Positions 45,715-55,250 are shown, numbered from the stretch's first letter. The stretch: DNA of 64,000 nt from an uncultured Clostridium sp. (GCA_900543695.1 UQSG01000002.1:87798-151797), one strand, 5' to 3'. A program made the numbers and translations. Notes: generated from the letters alone by a model not told the origin.

Positions 45715-46662
45715 ATGGAACCCATTTTGAATCAAAGGGATAGCGGCAAAAGGCTTCTCTATATTGATTTTCTGAATATCGCTGCCTGCTTCGGAGTTGT
45801 TGCCATGCACTGCACCGGGAAGGTCTTTGTTTTTGACGCGAGTAAAGAGTGGTTTTTTTCGATGCTTTTGCAGGCGGTGTTTCATTTTTCCATTCCTGTT
45901 TTTTTTATGATCTCGGGTGCGACGCTGATGAACTACAGAGAGAAATATTCGACAAAGGAATTTCTTAAAAGGCGATTTCTCAGAGCAGGCGTTCCTTTTT
46001 TGCTTTGGTCCGGCGTCATGCTGATTTATAAGATTGCGATTGGAGAGCTTCAGGCTCCCATCGGGCCAAGATCCTTTCTGAACTTATTTTTAAATAATGA
46101 AATACAGAATATTTATTGGTTTTTTTATGCAATCTTTGGAATTTATGCGGCGATGCCTCTTCTATCGCTGCTTGCCCGAAACGATCACCGAAAAGCTGTC
46201 GAATGGTATCTGCTGCTGTTTTTTCTCTTCAGAGCCGTCGTTCCGCTGCTCCGCTTGGCTGGGATCAGGATTACAGGTTATTTTGAAATCCCAGGGATTG
46301 CGGGGTATTTCGGATACGTTCTGATGGGCTGGTATCTGAGTACGGTCTCGTTAAAAAAGCACATGCGTCTCCTGCTGTATGCTTGCGGGATTTTTTCCGC
46401 AGGTCTGATGTTCTTCGGCACTTATTATTTAAGTGCGCGCGCAGGAACAACCGATTCGCTTCTGATGGATTATACGTCTGTCTGTACGATGCTCCTGGCC
46501 TGCGCGGTGTTCGTATTTGCGAAGCATTTGGAATTTAAAGAGTCCTGGGCAGGCATCCTGCGGCTTTTCTCTGCGGCAAGCCTTGGAATTTATCTTTTGC
46601 AGATGATACCAATTAATAAATATACCGGCATGCTCCCGAAGCCTGCTCCATTCCGTTTATGA
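45715..46662 (+). CDS. Acyltransferase 3 family membrane protein, C-terminus frameshifted
   Basis: A 315-residue integral membrane O-acyltransferase (OafA/WecH type) that transfers acetyl or succinyl groups to surface sugars. The start is ATG 45715 with AGAAAGGA upstream. The first helix has LYIDFLNIAACFGVVAMH with the conserved His, then HFSIPVFFMISGATLMNY and the FLKRRFLR motif. The frame ends abruptly at 46662 after YTGMLPKPAPFRL. In another frame, 46644-46751 reads SIPFMIGETLCVYGG and ends KIPGIRKIFP, the normal last helix and tail of this family. An indel near 46640 therefore removes the last helix, by mutation or by sequencing error. Confidence 0.72.
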   Translation: MEPILNQRDSGKRLLYIDFLNIAACFGVVAMHCTGKVFVFDASKEWFFSMLLQAVFHFSIPVFFMISGATLMNYREKYSTKEFLKRRFLRAGVPFLLWSGVMLIYKIAIGELQAPIGPRSFLNLFLNNEIQNIYWFFYAIFGIYAAMPLLSLLARNDHRKAVEWYLLLFFLFRAVVPLLRLAGIRITGYFEIPGIAGYFGYVLMGWYLSTVSLKKHMRLLLYACGIFSAGLMFFGTYYLSARAGTTDSLLMDYTSVCTMLLACAVFVFAKHLEFKESWAGILRLFSAASLGIYLLQMIPINKYTGMLPKPAPFRL

Positions 46663-46771
46663 TAGGAGAAACATTGTGCGTTTACGGAGGGTGCTTTGCA
46701 GTCGTTGCAGTGATACAGAAAATTCCGGGGATCAGAAAAATTTTCCCCTAAAAGACAGAGAGGTGTAAGGT

Positions 46772-48754
46772 ATGGAATATCAGAGGAATCCGGCGCCGTT
46801 TCTGGGTGCGGCATATTATCCGGAGGATTGGGACGACGGCGAGCAGCCGGGAGATATTGCCAAAATGCAGGAAGCCGGACTGAAGGCCGTCCGGATCGGG
46901 GAATTTGCGTGGCGTAAAATGGAACCGAAAGAGGGAAGCTTTCATTTTACCTGGCTGCATGAGGTAGTGGACCGTCTGAAAGAGGCGGGAATTTCCGTAA
47001 TCCTGGGTACGCCTACGGCTACGCCGCCGATTTGGTTTTTGCGGAAGCATCCGGATGCGGCGGTCATGAATTCCGCAGGAATCCGAACCAGCCACGGAGG
47101 ACGGCGTCATTGCTGTTCAAACAACGAAGCATACCGGGAAGCGTCCGCGTCCATCATACGCGCCATGGCGCAGGAGTTCGGCCGCGACGAGAATGTGATC
47201 GGATGGCAGCTGGATAACGAAATTTATATGCCGGGCGACGGCTGCTTCTGCCCGACGTGCGTGGAAAAATTCCACCGGTTTTTGGAAAAGAAATACGGGA
47301 CGATCGACGCCCTCAACGCCCGCTGGAATTTGAATCTTTTCAGCCAGGCCTACGACTGCTTTGACGAAATTCCGGCGCCTGCAAACGCCTGGCACAATCC
47401 GCACATTTTGCTGGAATGGAAGCTTTTTCAGCAGGAATCGTGTATTTCCTTCCTGCATATGCAGCAGAAAATAGTAAGAGAATACACGGATGCGCCCATC
47501 GGAACGGATATGATGCCGTTTGCCGGTCTCGATTATGAAAAAATGAACGCCCCTATGGATCTGGTAATGTTCAATCATTATAACTCGGAGGAGAATCTGT
47601 GGGAGGCCGGCTTCTGGTTTGATTATCTGCGCGGCATCAAAGAGATGCCGTTTTGGAACACGGAGACGCAGACGGGATGGAACGCGTCCGTTTCCGTAGG
47701 GCAGGTCATGAAGCCGGAGGGCTTCTGCCGCGTGAACTCCTGGATGCCGGTGGCGTTTGGCGGGGAGGCCAATCTGTATTGGCTGTGGCGCCAGCACTGG
47801 GCGGGCCATGAATTAATGCACGGTTCCGTGCTGTCTGCCGCAGGAAGGCCCTTGCATATGTTCGGAGAGATCCGGCAGACCGCGGAGGAACTTGAAAAAG
47901 CGGGAGACTTTCTGCGCGGCACGCGGGTCTTCACGGAGATTGCAATGCATTTTACCTCTCTGAATTGGAATCTGTTTGAATGCCAGCCGTGGATCGACGG
48001 ATTCCGCTATTACGACAGGCTCGCCTCCGACTTCTACCGTCCGCTCACGCAAATGGGAGTGCGTGTCGACATCATCGGCGCGCAGAAAAGTCTGGAAGGG
48101 TACAAAGTACTGATTTCCCCGTATATGATGACGCTGGAAGACGATACGCTGCCCGAACGGATCGAACGGTGGGTCAAAGACGGCGGAATATGGATCGCCG
48201 GCCCGATGACCGATCAGCGGACCGGCATCGGGACGCATTATACAGACAGGGCCATGGGAATGCTGGAACGCCTGACCGGAGCGCAGCTGGCATTTTCCGC
48301 GCCTGATCGGGGACGCTATATCCGGGCCGAATGGAAAGACGGAACGCCGTTTACCGGCAGCTTGTGGTTTGAGATGTATGATGCCAGTCAAGAAAATACG
48401 CTTGTCACAATTACCGGCATGCATTCTGCGGTGAAAGGAAAGAGTCTCGTAATGTCTTTCCCCGTTGGGCGCGGGAGAATCATTCTTTTAGGAACGATTC
48501 CGTCCGCACAGGATTTAGTGAGAATTCTGAAGCCTGCACTGGAGGAGGCAGGTGTAAAGCTCCCGAGAATTACAGGTGAGCTTTCGGTAATTCCGCGGAG
48601 CGGAGCGGCCGGCAGCGGTCTGATCCTGGTGGAAACAGGCAATAAACCGGCGTCTGTTGACCTGGAGGAGCCGATGACGGAGCTCCTGACCGGTAAGTCG
48701 TATCTGGGACATACGGAATTGGAGCCGTATTCCATCCTGGTATTGAAAAAATAA
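46772..48754 (+). CDS. Beta-galactosidase, glycoside hydrolase family 42
   Basis: A 660-residue cytoplasmic enzyme hydrolysing terminal beta-galactosides. GAGGTGTAAGG precedes the ATG. The TIM barrel opens with GAAYYPEDW and VRIGEFAW. The acid/base is E150 in GWQLDNEI and the nucleophile E298 in FWNTETQTG. Cys-rich loops CCSN (114-115) and CFCPTC (158-163) fit the family zinc site. A trimerisation domain (about 390-590) and a small beta C-terminus follow. It has no signal peptide. No transporter for galactosides is next to it. Confidence 0.94.
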   Translation: MEYQRNPAPFLGAAYYPEDWDDGEQPGDIAKMQEAGLKAVRIGEFAWRKMEPKEGSFHFTWLHEVVDRLKEAGISVILGTPTATPPIWFLRKHPDAAVMNSAGIRTSHGGRRHCCSNNEAYREASASIIRAMAQEFGRDENVIGWQLDNEIYMPGDGCFCPTCVEKFHRFLEKKYGTIDALNARWNLNLFSQAYDCFDEIPAPANAWHNPHILLEWKLFQQESCISFLHMQQKIVREYTDAPIGTDMMPFAGLDYEKMNAPMDLVMFNHYNSEENLWEAGFWFDYLRGIKEMPFWNTETQTGWNASVSVGQVMKPEGFCRVNSWMPVAFGGEANLYWLWRQHWAGHELMHGSVLSAAGRPLHMFGEIRQTAEELEKAGDFLRGTRVFTEIAMHFTSLNWNLFECQPWIDGFRYYDRLASDFYRPLTQMGVRVDIIGAQKSLEGYKVLISPYMMTLEDDTLPERIERWVKDGGIWIAGPMTDQRTGIGTHYTDRAMGMLERLTGAQLAFSAPDRGRYIRAEWKDGTPFTGSLWFEMYDASQENTLVTITGMHSAVKGKSLVMSFPVGRGRIILLGTIPSAQDLVRILKPALEEAGVKLPRITGELSVIPRSGAAGSGLILVETGNKPASVDLEEPMTELLTGKSYLGHTELEPYSILVLKK

Positions 48755-48762
48755 AAAACGAA

Positions 48763-48868
48763 CCGCGTCCTCCCGCCGGGGCATATACGGGGACAATCCC
48801 GAATAGACTTTGTATCAGCAGGATATGCTGCATGCAGACTGCAAACGGATGCAGATAGGAGGACGCGG
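48763..48868 (+). promoter_or_regulatory. Long-range inverted repeat that covers the P-ATPase ribosome binding site
   Basis: CCGCGTCCTCC (48763-48773) is exactly complementary to GGAGGACGCGG (48858-48868). The second arm contains the ribosome binding site of the following gene. The 84 bases between hold smaller possible hairpins. If transcribed as one leader, the RNA could switch between hidden and open ribosome binding site. It does not match the yybP-ykoY manganese riboswitch as I know it. Confidence 0.45.
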
Positions 48869-48872
48869 GAAT

Positions 48873-51458
48873 ATGGAATGCAAAAGAGAATCCGATTACA
48901 CGGGACTTACTGCGGCGGAGGCGGAACACCGGCTGACAAAATACGGGAGAAATACATTGGAGCAGCATAAAAAAAAGTCGCCGGTGCTGCTGTTTCTGGG
49001 CCAGTTCAAGGACATCATGACGATCATTCTGATCGTATGCACCGGGATTTCCGCATTTATGCAGGACTGGACGGAAGCCGCCGTGATGATCGGAATCGTA
49101 GTGGTCAACGCATTTTTAGGATTTATCCAGGAATACAGAACGGAAAAAACAATCGAAGCGCTCCGGTCGATGACGGCGCTTCATGCCAGAGTGCTGCGGG
49201 ACGGCAGGCAAATTGAAATCAGCGCCGAGGAGATCGTACCGGGCGATGTTGTTTTCGTAAAAGGCGGAGATATTTTGCCGGCAGACGGCTTTATTATTAC
49301 TTCCTCAGGCCTTACGGTCGACGAAGCCATGCTTACAGGGGAATCGGCCGCCGTGGAGAAAAGCGAGCTGGCCGGATTTGATTCCGCCGTATATTCCGGA
49401 ACGCTTGCGATCAGCGGATCGGCAACCGTGGGCGTAACGGACACGGGAATGAATACAAAAATGGGAAAGATTTCCGGTATGATCCAGGAAGTGAAAGAAG
49501 AATCGACGCCGCTTCAGAAACGCCTGGCAAAGCTCGGAAAATATATTGTTTTTGCCTGCGTACTGATTTGCGCCGCGGTCACCCTTGCCGGGATCCTTCG
49601 GGGAGAGGATATCATCAATATGCTGCTTACCGGCATCAGCCTGGCCGTCGCCGCCGTACCGGAGGGCCTGCCGGCTATTGTAACAATTTCTCTGGCGCTT
49701 GGCGTACAGAGAATGGCGGCGAACAATGCCCTTGTGCGGCGCCTTCCCGCCGTCGAGACGCTGGGCGGCACAAATGTGATCTGTTCGGATAAAACCGGGA
49801 CGCTTACCCAGAATAAAATGTCGGTGCGGGAAATCCGTGTGCCGTCGGAAATGCTTGGCGGAAGGGCCGATTCCGCTTCCCGCGCAGGGGATCTGCGGAT
49901 GCTGTCAAATATCTGCAGGGTCTGCAACAATTTGTCGGACGCCACCGAACAGGCTTTGAAAGAGATCGGCGGGCAGGAGGCAGAAGCATCGGCCGCCGAA
50001 TTTGTCCGCATTGCCGAAATCCCCTTCGACTCTATCCGCAAATGCATGAGCGTGATCGTCAAAAACAAGCAAGGAGAATTTTTCGTAATGACAAAGGGAG
50101 GCGCCGACGTCGTGCTGGGAAAGGCCGGGCGCTACATAGAAAACGGCGGGATCAGGCGCCTCGATCCAGCCGCGCTCGAGCGGTTCCGGAGCTGCAACGA
50201 TCGGCTTGCCTCCGGGGCGCTGCGTGTGCTTGCCGCCGCTTACCGCCCGATCCGACCTGACGAGGCAGAGGAATACAGGTCGTCGAAAGATAAAACGAAG
50301 CAGGCCCGTCTGGAATCCAATCTGATTTTTGCCGGCTTTATCGGTCTGATGGATCGTCCGCGCGAGGAAGTGCCGGGCGCAGTACAGCTGTGCGCTGACG
50401 CGGGAATTCGGACCATCATGATTACGGGGGACCATAAAATTACAGCCGCAGCCATTGCAAGGGAGGTCAATATTCCCGCCTCACGCGTCCTGACCGGAGA
50501 GGAAATCAGCCGGATGAGCGATGCAGAGTTTGAAGAAGCCGTCGACAGCGTAAACGTATATGCGCGCGTTTTGCCGGAGCACAAGCTGCGAATTGTAAGA
50601 GCGCTGCGTAAGAAGAACAACACGGTCGCCATGACGGGAGACGGAGTCAACGATGCGCCGGCAATTAAAGAGGCCGATATCGGAATCGCCATGGGCGTCA
50701 ACGGTACGGATGTCACAAGAGAGGCGTCTGACATGGTTCTGATGGATGATAATTTCGCTACCATTGCCGAGGCCGTGAAGCAGGGCCGCGGAATATACGA
50801 CAATATTCGGAAATTTATCCGGTATATGCTGGCCTGCAACCTCGGAGAAGTCATTACAATGTTTGCCGGCGTTCTGTTCGGACTGCCGCTCCCGCTTTAT
50901 CCGATTCAAATTCTCTGGGTTAATCTGGTAACAGACGGCCTCCCCGGAATTGCGCTCGGACTGGACCCGGTGACCGACGAGATCATGAAACGAAAACCAG
51001 TGCCGGCAAACCGCGGCCTTTTCTACGGAAGACTGCCGTTCCTGATTCTGTTTCGCGGGCTGCTGATCGGACTTTGCACGCTCGGCGCCTTTGTCAGTAT
51101 ACAATATGCCACGGGGAACACGGAGCTTGCGCGGACCGCTGCATTTATGACGCTGGTGATGACGCAGATCGTACATTCCTTTGAATGCCGCAGCGAGACG
51201 AAAAGCCTTTTACAGAGCGGAATCCGCGACAACCTCTGGCTGCTGGCGGCGGGCGCGCTGTCCATGCTGATGATGCTTGCCGTAATTTACATTCCCTCGC
51301 TGCAGAGCGTATTTCGGACGGTTCCGATGGAGTTCGAGCAGCTGGCGGTCGTCGCCGGCTTCACTGCGATCGGCCCGATCCTGGGAGGGCTGGCAAACGA
51401 CCTCCTAGGCCGTAATCCATTTTCTTCTAAAGTAAAAGGCAAGAGAAATGCCTGCTGA
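48873..51458 (+). CDS. Calcium-type cation-transporting P-ATPase
   Basis: An 861-residue P2-type ATPase that exports Ca2+ or a similar cation. The start is ATG 48873 with AGGAGG upstream. Order: N-terminal cation ATPase domain (YTGLTAAEAEHRLTKYG), two helices, actuator domain with TGES (155-158), ion-site helix 4 AAVPEGLPAI (261-270) as in SERCA-like pumps, phosphorylation site DKTGTLTQNK with D306, hinge GDGVNDAP (about 583-590), and six more helices to the C-terminus (VNLVTDGLPGIALG). Its 3' end overlaps the second MATE gene by 54 bases. Its ribosome binding site may be hidden by an upstream complementary segment. Confidence 0.94.
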   Translation: MECKRESDYTGLTAAEAEHRLTKYGRNTLEQHKKKSPVLLFLGQFKDIMTIILIVCTGISAFMQDWTEAAVMIGIVVVNAFLGFIQEYRTEKTIEALRSMTALHARVLRDGRQIEISAEEIVPGDVVFVKGGDILPADGFIITSSGLTVDEAMLTGESAAVEKSELAGFDSAVYSGTLAISGSATVGVTDTGMNTKMGKISGMIQEVKEESTPLQKRLAKLGKYIVFACVLICAAVTLAGILRGEDIINMLLTGISLAVAAVPEGLPAIVTISLALGVQRMAANNALVRRLPAVETLGGTNVICSDKTGTLTQNKMSVREIRVPSEMLGGRADSASRAGDLRMLSNICRVCNNLSDATEQALKEIGGQEAEASAAEFVRIAEIPFDSIRKCMSVIVKNKQGEFFVMTKGGADVVLGKAGRYIENGGIRRLDPAALERFRSCNDRLASGALRVLAAAYRPIRPDEAEEYRSSKDKTKQARLESNLIFAGFIGLMDRPREEVPGAVQLCADAGIRTIMITGDHKITAAAIAREVNIPASRVLTGEEISRMSDAEFEEAVDSVNVYARVLPEHKLRIVRALRKKNNTVAMTGDGVNDAPAIKEADIGIAMGVNGTDVTREASDMVLMDDNFATIAEAVKQGRGIYDNIRKFIRYMLACNLGEVITMFAGVLFGLPLPLYPIQILWVNLVTDGLPGIALGLDPVTDEIMKRKPVPANRGLFYGRLPFLILFRGLLIGLCTLGAFVSIQYATGNTELARTAAFMTLVMTQIVHSFECRSETKSLLQSGIRDNLWLLAAGALSMLMMLAVIYIPSLQSVFRTVPMEFEQLAVVAGFTAIGPILGGLANDLLGRNPFSSKVKGKRNAC

Positions 51459-52736
51459 CAGAATCCAGCCGACGGGCCAGGAGCACCAGATTCCCGTGCT
51501 GCCCCAGAACGCATAAAAGAGATACGAAAGCAGAACGCGGATCAGAAGATCGGAAAATGTGGAGAGCATAAAGCAGCGGATCGCGCCTGCGCCTCGCAGA
51601 ATCCCGTCCGATACAAGCTTTGCCGCGGCGACCAGGTAGAAAGGTGAAACAATTTGCAGAAAACGTATGCCGGTCTCCATAGAAAGCGCGCTTTCGCCGT
51701 CCATAAAAAGCAGCAGAGCGTATTTCCCGGCAAATACAAAGATGAGTATGAATGGTAAAATGATCAGCTCCGACATCATGATGCCTGCGGCGAAGGACTT
51801 CCGGACGCGGTCGTATTTCCCAGCGCCGATATTCTGGGAGGAAAAGGCGGACAGTCCGTTGGACATTGTGGTAAGACACGTGATTGCAAACGTATTTAAT
51901 TTTATGGCGGCGGAATATCCGGCGATGACGGATTTTCCGCCGTCGTTTACCAGATTCTGTATAAACATGTTTCCGACCGATACGAAGCTTTGCTGCAGAA
52001 TGCTCGGAACGGCGATGACGGCAACTTCTTTTAAAATGGGAAAGGAAAATTTTTCCGCTTTCACGTCCTTTTCTATTTTGCGCAGCCGCCTTAAAAGAAC
52101 GACGAGCGATATGATACAGGCCGTTCCCTGCGCAATGAATGTTGCCCACGCCACGCCGGCGACATCAAGATGAAGAATCGCCACAAAGAACCAGTCCAAT
52201 ACGATGTTTCCGACGGAAGAGGCGATCAGAAAATAGAGAGGTGTGTTCGTATCGCCCAGCGATTGGAACACTGCCGTTGCCGTATTGTACAGAAACAGGA
52301 AAAGAAACCCGGCAATATAAATGTTCAGATATAATTTTCCGTCCTTAAAAATTTCCGCAGGCGTCCGGATCAGGCGCATCAGAGGACCGCTTGTCAGCAG
52401 ACCAGCCACAGTCAGTACGGCGGCCAGTACAGAGGAAGCAATCAGCACCGTGGAGATCGCCGCCTTCATTTTTCGAAAATCTTTTGCTCCAAAGAAGCGC
52501 GATATGACAACGGAGCACCCGATGTTGCTGCCAATCGCAATGGCCATGAAAATCATTGTGATCGGATAGGAGGCGCCGACTGCCGCCAGAGCGCTTTCCC
52601 CGTCTGCGGAAAATTTTCCCGCGATCATGCTGTCGGCCATATTATACATCTGCTGAAAAATGACGCTTATAAATAATGGCAGGGAGAATTTGACCAAAAC
52701 CGTTTCCGTCCTGCCTTCGGTGAGATCTCGGATCAT
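51405..52736 (-). CDS. MATE family efflux transporter
   Basis: A 443-residue, 12-helix protein (LVKFSLPLFISVIFQQMYNM at helix 1, GEKYSADGESALAAVGASYP-type motif after it as FSADGESALAAVGASYP, and IGAGKYDRVRK in the second half). It is of the same family as the gene at 39958 but only distantly similar. It pumps out an unknown drug or metabolite. Its promoter at 52777-52805 faces that of the amidohydrolase gene. The C-terminal codons overlap the P-ATPase gene, read the other way. Confidence 0.92.
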   Translation of the reverse strand: MIRDLTEGRTETVLVKFSLPLFISVIFQQMYNMADSMIAGKFSADGESALAAVGASYPITMIFMAIAIGSNIGCSVVISRFFGAKDFRKMKAAISTVLIASSVLAAVLTVAGLLTSGPLMRLIRTPAEIFKDGKLYLNIYIAGFLFLFLYNTATAVFQSLGDTNTPLYFLIASSVGNIVLDWFFVAILHLDVAGVAWATFIAQGTACIISLVVLLRRLRKIEKDVKAEKFSFPILKEVAVIAVPSILQQSFVSVGNMFIQNLVNDGGKSVIAGYSAAIKLNTFAITCLTTMSNGLSAFSSQNIGAGKYDRVRKSFAAGIMMSELIILPFILIFVFAGKYALLLFMDGESALSMETGIRFLQIVSPFYLVAAAKLVSDGILRGAGAIRCFMLSTFSDLLIRVLLSYLFYAFWGSTGIWCSWPVGWILSAGISLAFYFRRKWITA

Positions 52737-52776
52737 CCGAAAAACCAGCTTTCTATATAAAATTGCAACGAGTGAT

Positions 52777-52805
52777 ATTATAGTTTTACAAAACCGATTT
52801 GTAAA
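52777..52805 (-). promoter_or_regulatory. Promoter of the second MATE gene
   Basis: Minus strand TTTACA (52800-52805), 17 bases, TATAAT (52777-52782). Confidence 0.65.
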
Positions 52806-52822
52806 TATTCAGCTTTTCTTGC

Positions 52823-52851
52823 TTGAAAAATGGCTCCTGTGGAATTATAAT
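52823..52851 (+). promoter_or_regulatory. Promoter of the amidohydrolase gene
   Basis: TTGAAA (52823-52828), 17 bases, TATAAT (52846-52851). The leader is very short, about 15 bases. Confidence 0.65.
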
Positions 52852-52871
52852 AATGCGAAAATGGAGGACGG

Positions 52872-54158
52872 ATGATGAATTTACGTTTTTACAACGGGAA
52901 AATCCTTACCGGCGGCGCAGACTCGCCGTTCCTGCTCACGGAGGGAGAGCTGCATGTACAGGGCAGCCGAATTGTACGGATCGGAAGCGCGGCGGAAGAG
53001 CCCGAGCCGGCCTTCTGGGACCGGGAAATCGATCTTGCCGGCGATCTGGTGATCCCGGGCTTAAAAAACGCGCACACGCATTCCGCAATGACCTTTCTGC
53101 GCTCTAAGGCGGACGATATGGTGCTGGACTGCTGGCTGAAGGAGCAGGTGTTCCCCTATGAGGCAAAGCTGACGCCGGACGATGTATATCTTTTTTCCAA
53201 ATTGGCGATTGCCGAATATCTGACGAGCGGAATCACGGCGAATTTTGATATGTATCTGATGCCGGAGCCTGCTGCGGCCGCATCGGCCGAATGCGGATTC
53301 CGCACGGTGCTTACAGGAGCGGTAAATGATTTTACACAGTCCGTGCAGATGCTTGCGGACTGGTATCAGACGCTGAACCGCTACGATCCCCTGATCTCGT
53401 TTCTTCCCGGGTTTCATGCGGAATATACCACATCCTACGCAATCCTGAAGGAGCTTGGACAGCTGGCCGTTAGCCTGAGGGCTCCGATGTATATGCACAA
53501 TTCGGAAACGGCGCGAGAAGTCGCGGGCTGTCTTGCACGGTACGGAAAAACACCGTCAGCGCTCTTTGAAGAGCTGGGTATTTTTGATTATGGCGGAGGG
53601 GGCTTCCACTGCGTTTATCTTTCGGATGAGGATCTGGAAATTTTCCGGAGGCACGGCGTTTATGCTGTAACCTGCCCGGCTGCAAATCTGAAGCTTGCAA
53701 GCGGCATTGCGCCGATCGCGCGGATGCTTTCTCACGGCATCCGCGTAGCCGTCGGCACGGATGGTCCGGCAGGGAACAACGCGCTTGACCTGTTCCGGGA
53801 GCTGTACCTGGTATCGGTGCTTGCGAAGCACAGAAGCTTTGATGCTGCCGCGCTGGATGCGGTGCAGGTGTTTGGCATGGCTACGGTATATGGCGCAAGA
53901 GCGATGGGGCTTGCGGAGGCGGATTGTCTTGCCGTGGGGAAGCTTGCGGATCTGGCGGTCGTCTCCATGAACATGCCGAACATGCGCCCGCTCAACCATC
54001 CGCTGAAAAATCTCGTATACGCCGGGAGCAAGGCAAACGTCCGCATGACGGTCGTAAACGGGAAAATTTTATATGAAGATGGCCGCTTCCTGATCGGGGA
54101 AGACATCGAGACATTGTATGAACGCGCGGAGACGGCGGCGCGGCGGCTTCTGGCGTGA
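52872..54158 (+). CDS. Amidohydrolase, probable adenosine-type deaminase (MtaD/SAH deaminase-like)
   Basis: A 428-residue zinc hydrolase. GGAGGACGG precedes two adjacent ATG codons; either may start. Metal ligands are H68 and H70 (KNAHTHSAMTF), a His in MYMHNSETAREV, a His in GGGFHCVYLSDED, and Asp in VAVGTDGPAGNN. The motif set matches deaminases of S-adenosylhomocysteine, methylthioadenosine and related 6-aminopurines. The substrate could also be guanine or an s-triazine-like ring. Single gene with its own promoter. Confidence 0.85.
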   Translation: MMNLRFYNGKILTGGADSPFLLTEGELHVQGSRIVRIGSAAEEPEPAFWDREIDLAGDLVIPGLKNAHTHSAMTFLRSKADDMVLDCWLKEQVFPYEAKLTPDDVYLFSKLAIAEYLTSGITANFDMYLMPEPAAAASAECGFRTVLTGAVNDFTQSVQMLADWYQTLNRYDPLISFLPGFHAEYTTSYAILKELGQLAVSLRAPMYMHNSETAREVAGCLARYGKTPSALFEELGIFDYGGGGFHCVYLSDEDLEIFRRHGVYAVTCPAANLKLASGIAPIARMLSHGIRVAVGTDGPAGNNALDLFRELYLVSVLAKHRSFDAAALDAVQVFGMATVYGARAMGLAEADCLAVGKLADLAVVSMNMPNMRPLNHPLKNLVYAGSKANVRMTVVNGKILYEDGRFLIGEDIETLYERAETAARRLLA

Positions 54159-54256
54159 AAATTACCCGTTGCGCGGAAGCACGCGCTGTGCTATAATCAA
54201 CTAGTCTTTTATCTTTTCCTTTCTTATTTGAAAACAAAAAGATCAAACCAAGTCGC

Positions 54257-54331
54257 GCCCCCTTAGTTAAATGGATATAACAAGCCCCTCCTAAGGGCTA
54301 GTTGTCAGTTCGATTCTGGCAGGGGGTGCCA
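54257..54331 (+). tRNA. tRNA-Arg (anticodon CCT)
   Basis: 75 bases: acceptor GCCCCCT/AGGGGGT, D-arm region GTTAAATGGATATAAC, anticodon stem AGCCC/GGGCT with loop CTCCTAA, T-arm GTCAG-TTCGATT-CTGGC, discriminator G, encoded CCA at 54329-54331. A T-rich stretch follows at once. Confidence 0.95.
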
Positions 54332-54516
54332 TTTTTATCCCCAATTGACGCAATACCAAAAGGAACACGGAATCGGCAAGAACAGGTAAACGCATTATTA
54401 GAATGGGATTTGTCAACGCTTTTGCAACGCATCCGGGGAAGAGAAGCGAAGCTCTGGAAAAACAAAAGAAGACTATGCCCACGCATGGGAAAAGAACGGC
54501 GCCTGTTCGGAGCCTC

Positions 54517-54985
54517 AAAGGAACGCCGCTGAAATACTACTATGCCGATGTAGGAATGCGCAATGCGCGGCTGAATTTCCGCCAGCAGGAAGAAAACCAT
54601 ATCATGGAAAAATATTCTGTTCAACGAGCTGCGTGTACGGGAGTTTGACGTTGACGTCGGCGTTGTAGAGGTCAACACACGTTCTCCCGAGGGCAAAAGC
54701 AAAAGAGTCCAGTATGAGGCGGACTTTGTTGCTAACAAGGGCAGCAGGCGCTATTATATCCGGTCGGCGTTTGCGATCCCGGATGAAGAAAAACGGGAGC
54801 AGGAAACCAGGCCGCTGGTTAAAATACGGGATTCGTTCAAGAAGATCGTTGTTGTCAGAGAGGATATCGAACCGTGGCATGATGATAATGGAATTCTGTA
54901 TATAGGAATTGAGCAGTTCTTGCTGAATGAAACAGCGATGGACCTGCAGGAAAGCGGCGCTTTGAATGAGATGCAATTCGTCTGA
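54517..54985 (+). pseudogene. C-terminal fragment of a second DUF4143-type ATPase, frameshifted
   Basis: 54517-54610 reads GTPLKYYYADVGMRNARLNF, the start of the C-terminal half of these ATPases. The frame then shifts at a run of five A (54608-54612); with one A less it continues NILFNELRVREFDVDVGVVE through RVQYEADFVANKGSRRYYI to a TGA at 54983-54985. The ATPase half is absent; the 185 bases between it and tRNA-Arg (54332-54516) show no recognisable gene. It is related in type to the intact gene at 29517-30824 but belongs to a different subgroup. Confidence 0.75.
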
Positions 54986-55004
54986 GACGCGGTTGGAGGA
55001 GATT

Positions 55005-55097
55005 ATGGTTGCGCCGAGAGGCGCAGAATACGATCTGTATGACCGGCTTGAAGGTTATGGAGTCTGTAAGTTCGTTTTCAGCAAACCGAATAAATAG
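55005..55097 (+). CDS. Possible 30-residue ORF
   Basis: TTGGAGGAG lies a few bases before the ATG. The product (MVAPRGAEYDLYDRLEGYGV...) is unknown. It could be the tail of a deleted gene. The rest of 54986-55250 holds only the AraC-type element at 55156-55176. Confidence 0.25.
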   Translation: MVAPRGAEYDLYDRLEGYGVCKFVFSKPNK

Positions 55098-55155
55098 GCC
55101 TTGCTTTTCTCCGCGGGAGCGATCCGGACCGGCGGAATTCCAATGAGTGCAAAAT

Positions 55156-55176
55156 GTCAAAAAGTGTCCGATTTGT
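55156..55176 (+). promoter_or_regulatory. Copy 1 of the 21-bp AraC-type element
   Basis: It reads GTCAAAAAG then TGTCCGATTTGT. Two GTC triplets are spaced 10 bp, one helical turn, followed by GATTT. It matches 18 of 21 bases of the copy at 59321-59341, all three changes being transitions. It lies 75 bases upstream of the surface-protein start at 55251. Confidence 0.6.
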
Positions 55177-55250
55177 GTAGAGGGGCGCCCTTGCCGCCGT
55201 GCTGAACAATTTATTAAAATTATGATAATAAATTATTCAGGAGGTACATC

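Noticed and set aside
48763..48868. yybP-ykoY manganese riboswitch before the P-ATPase
   Set aside because: Considered because this riboswitch often precedes such pumps, but its conserved loop sequences are not present.
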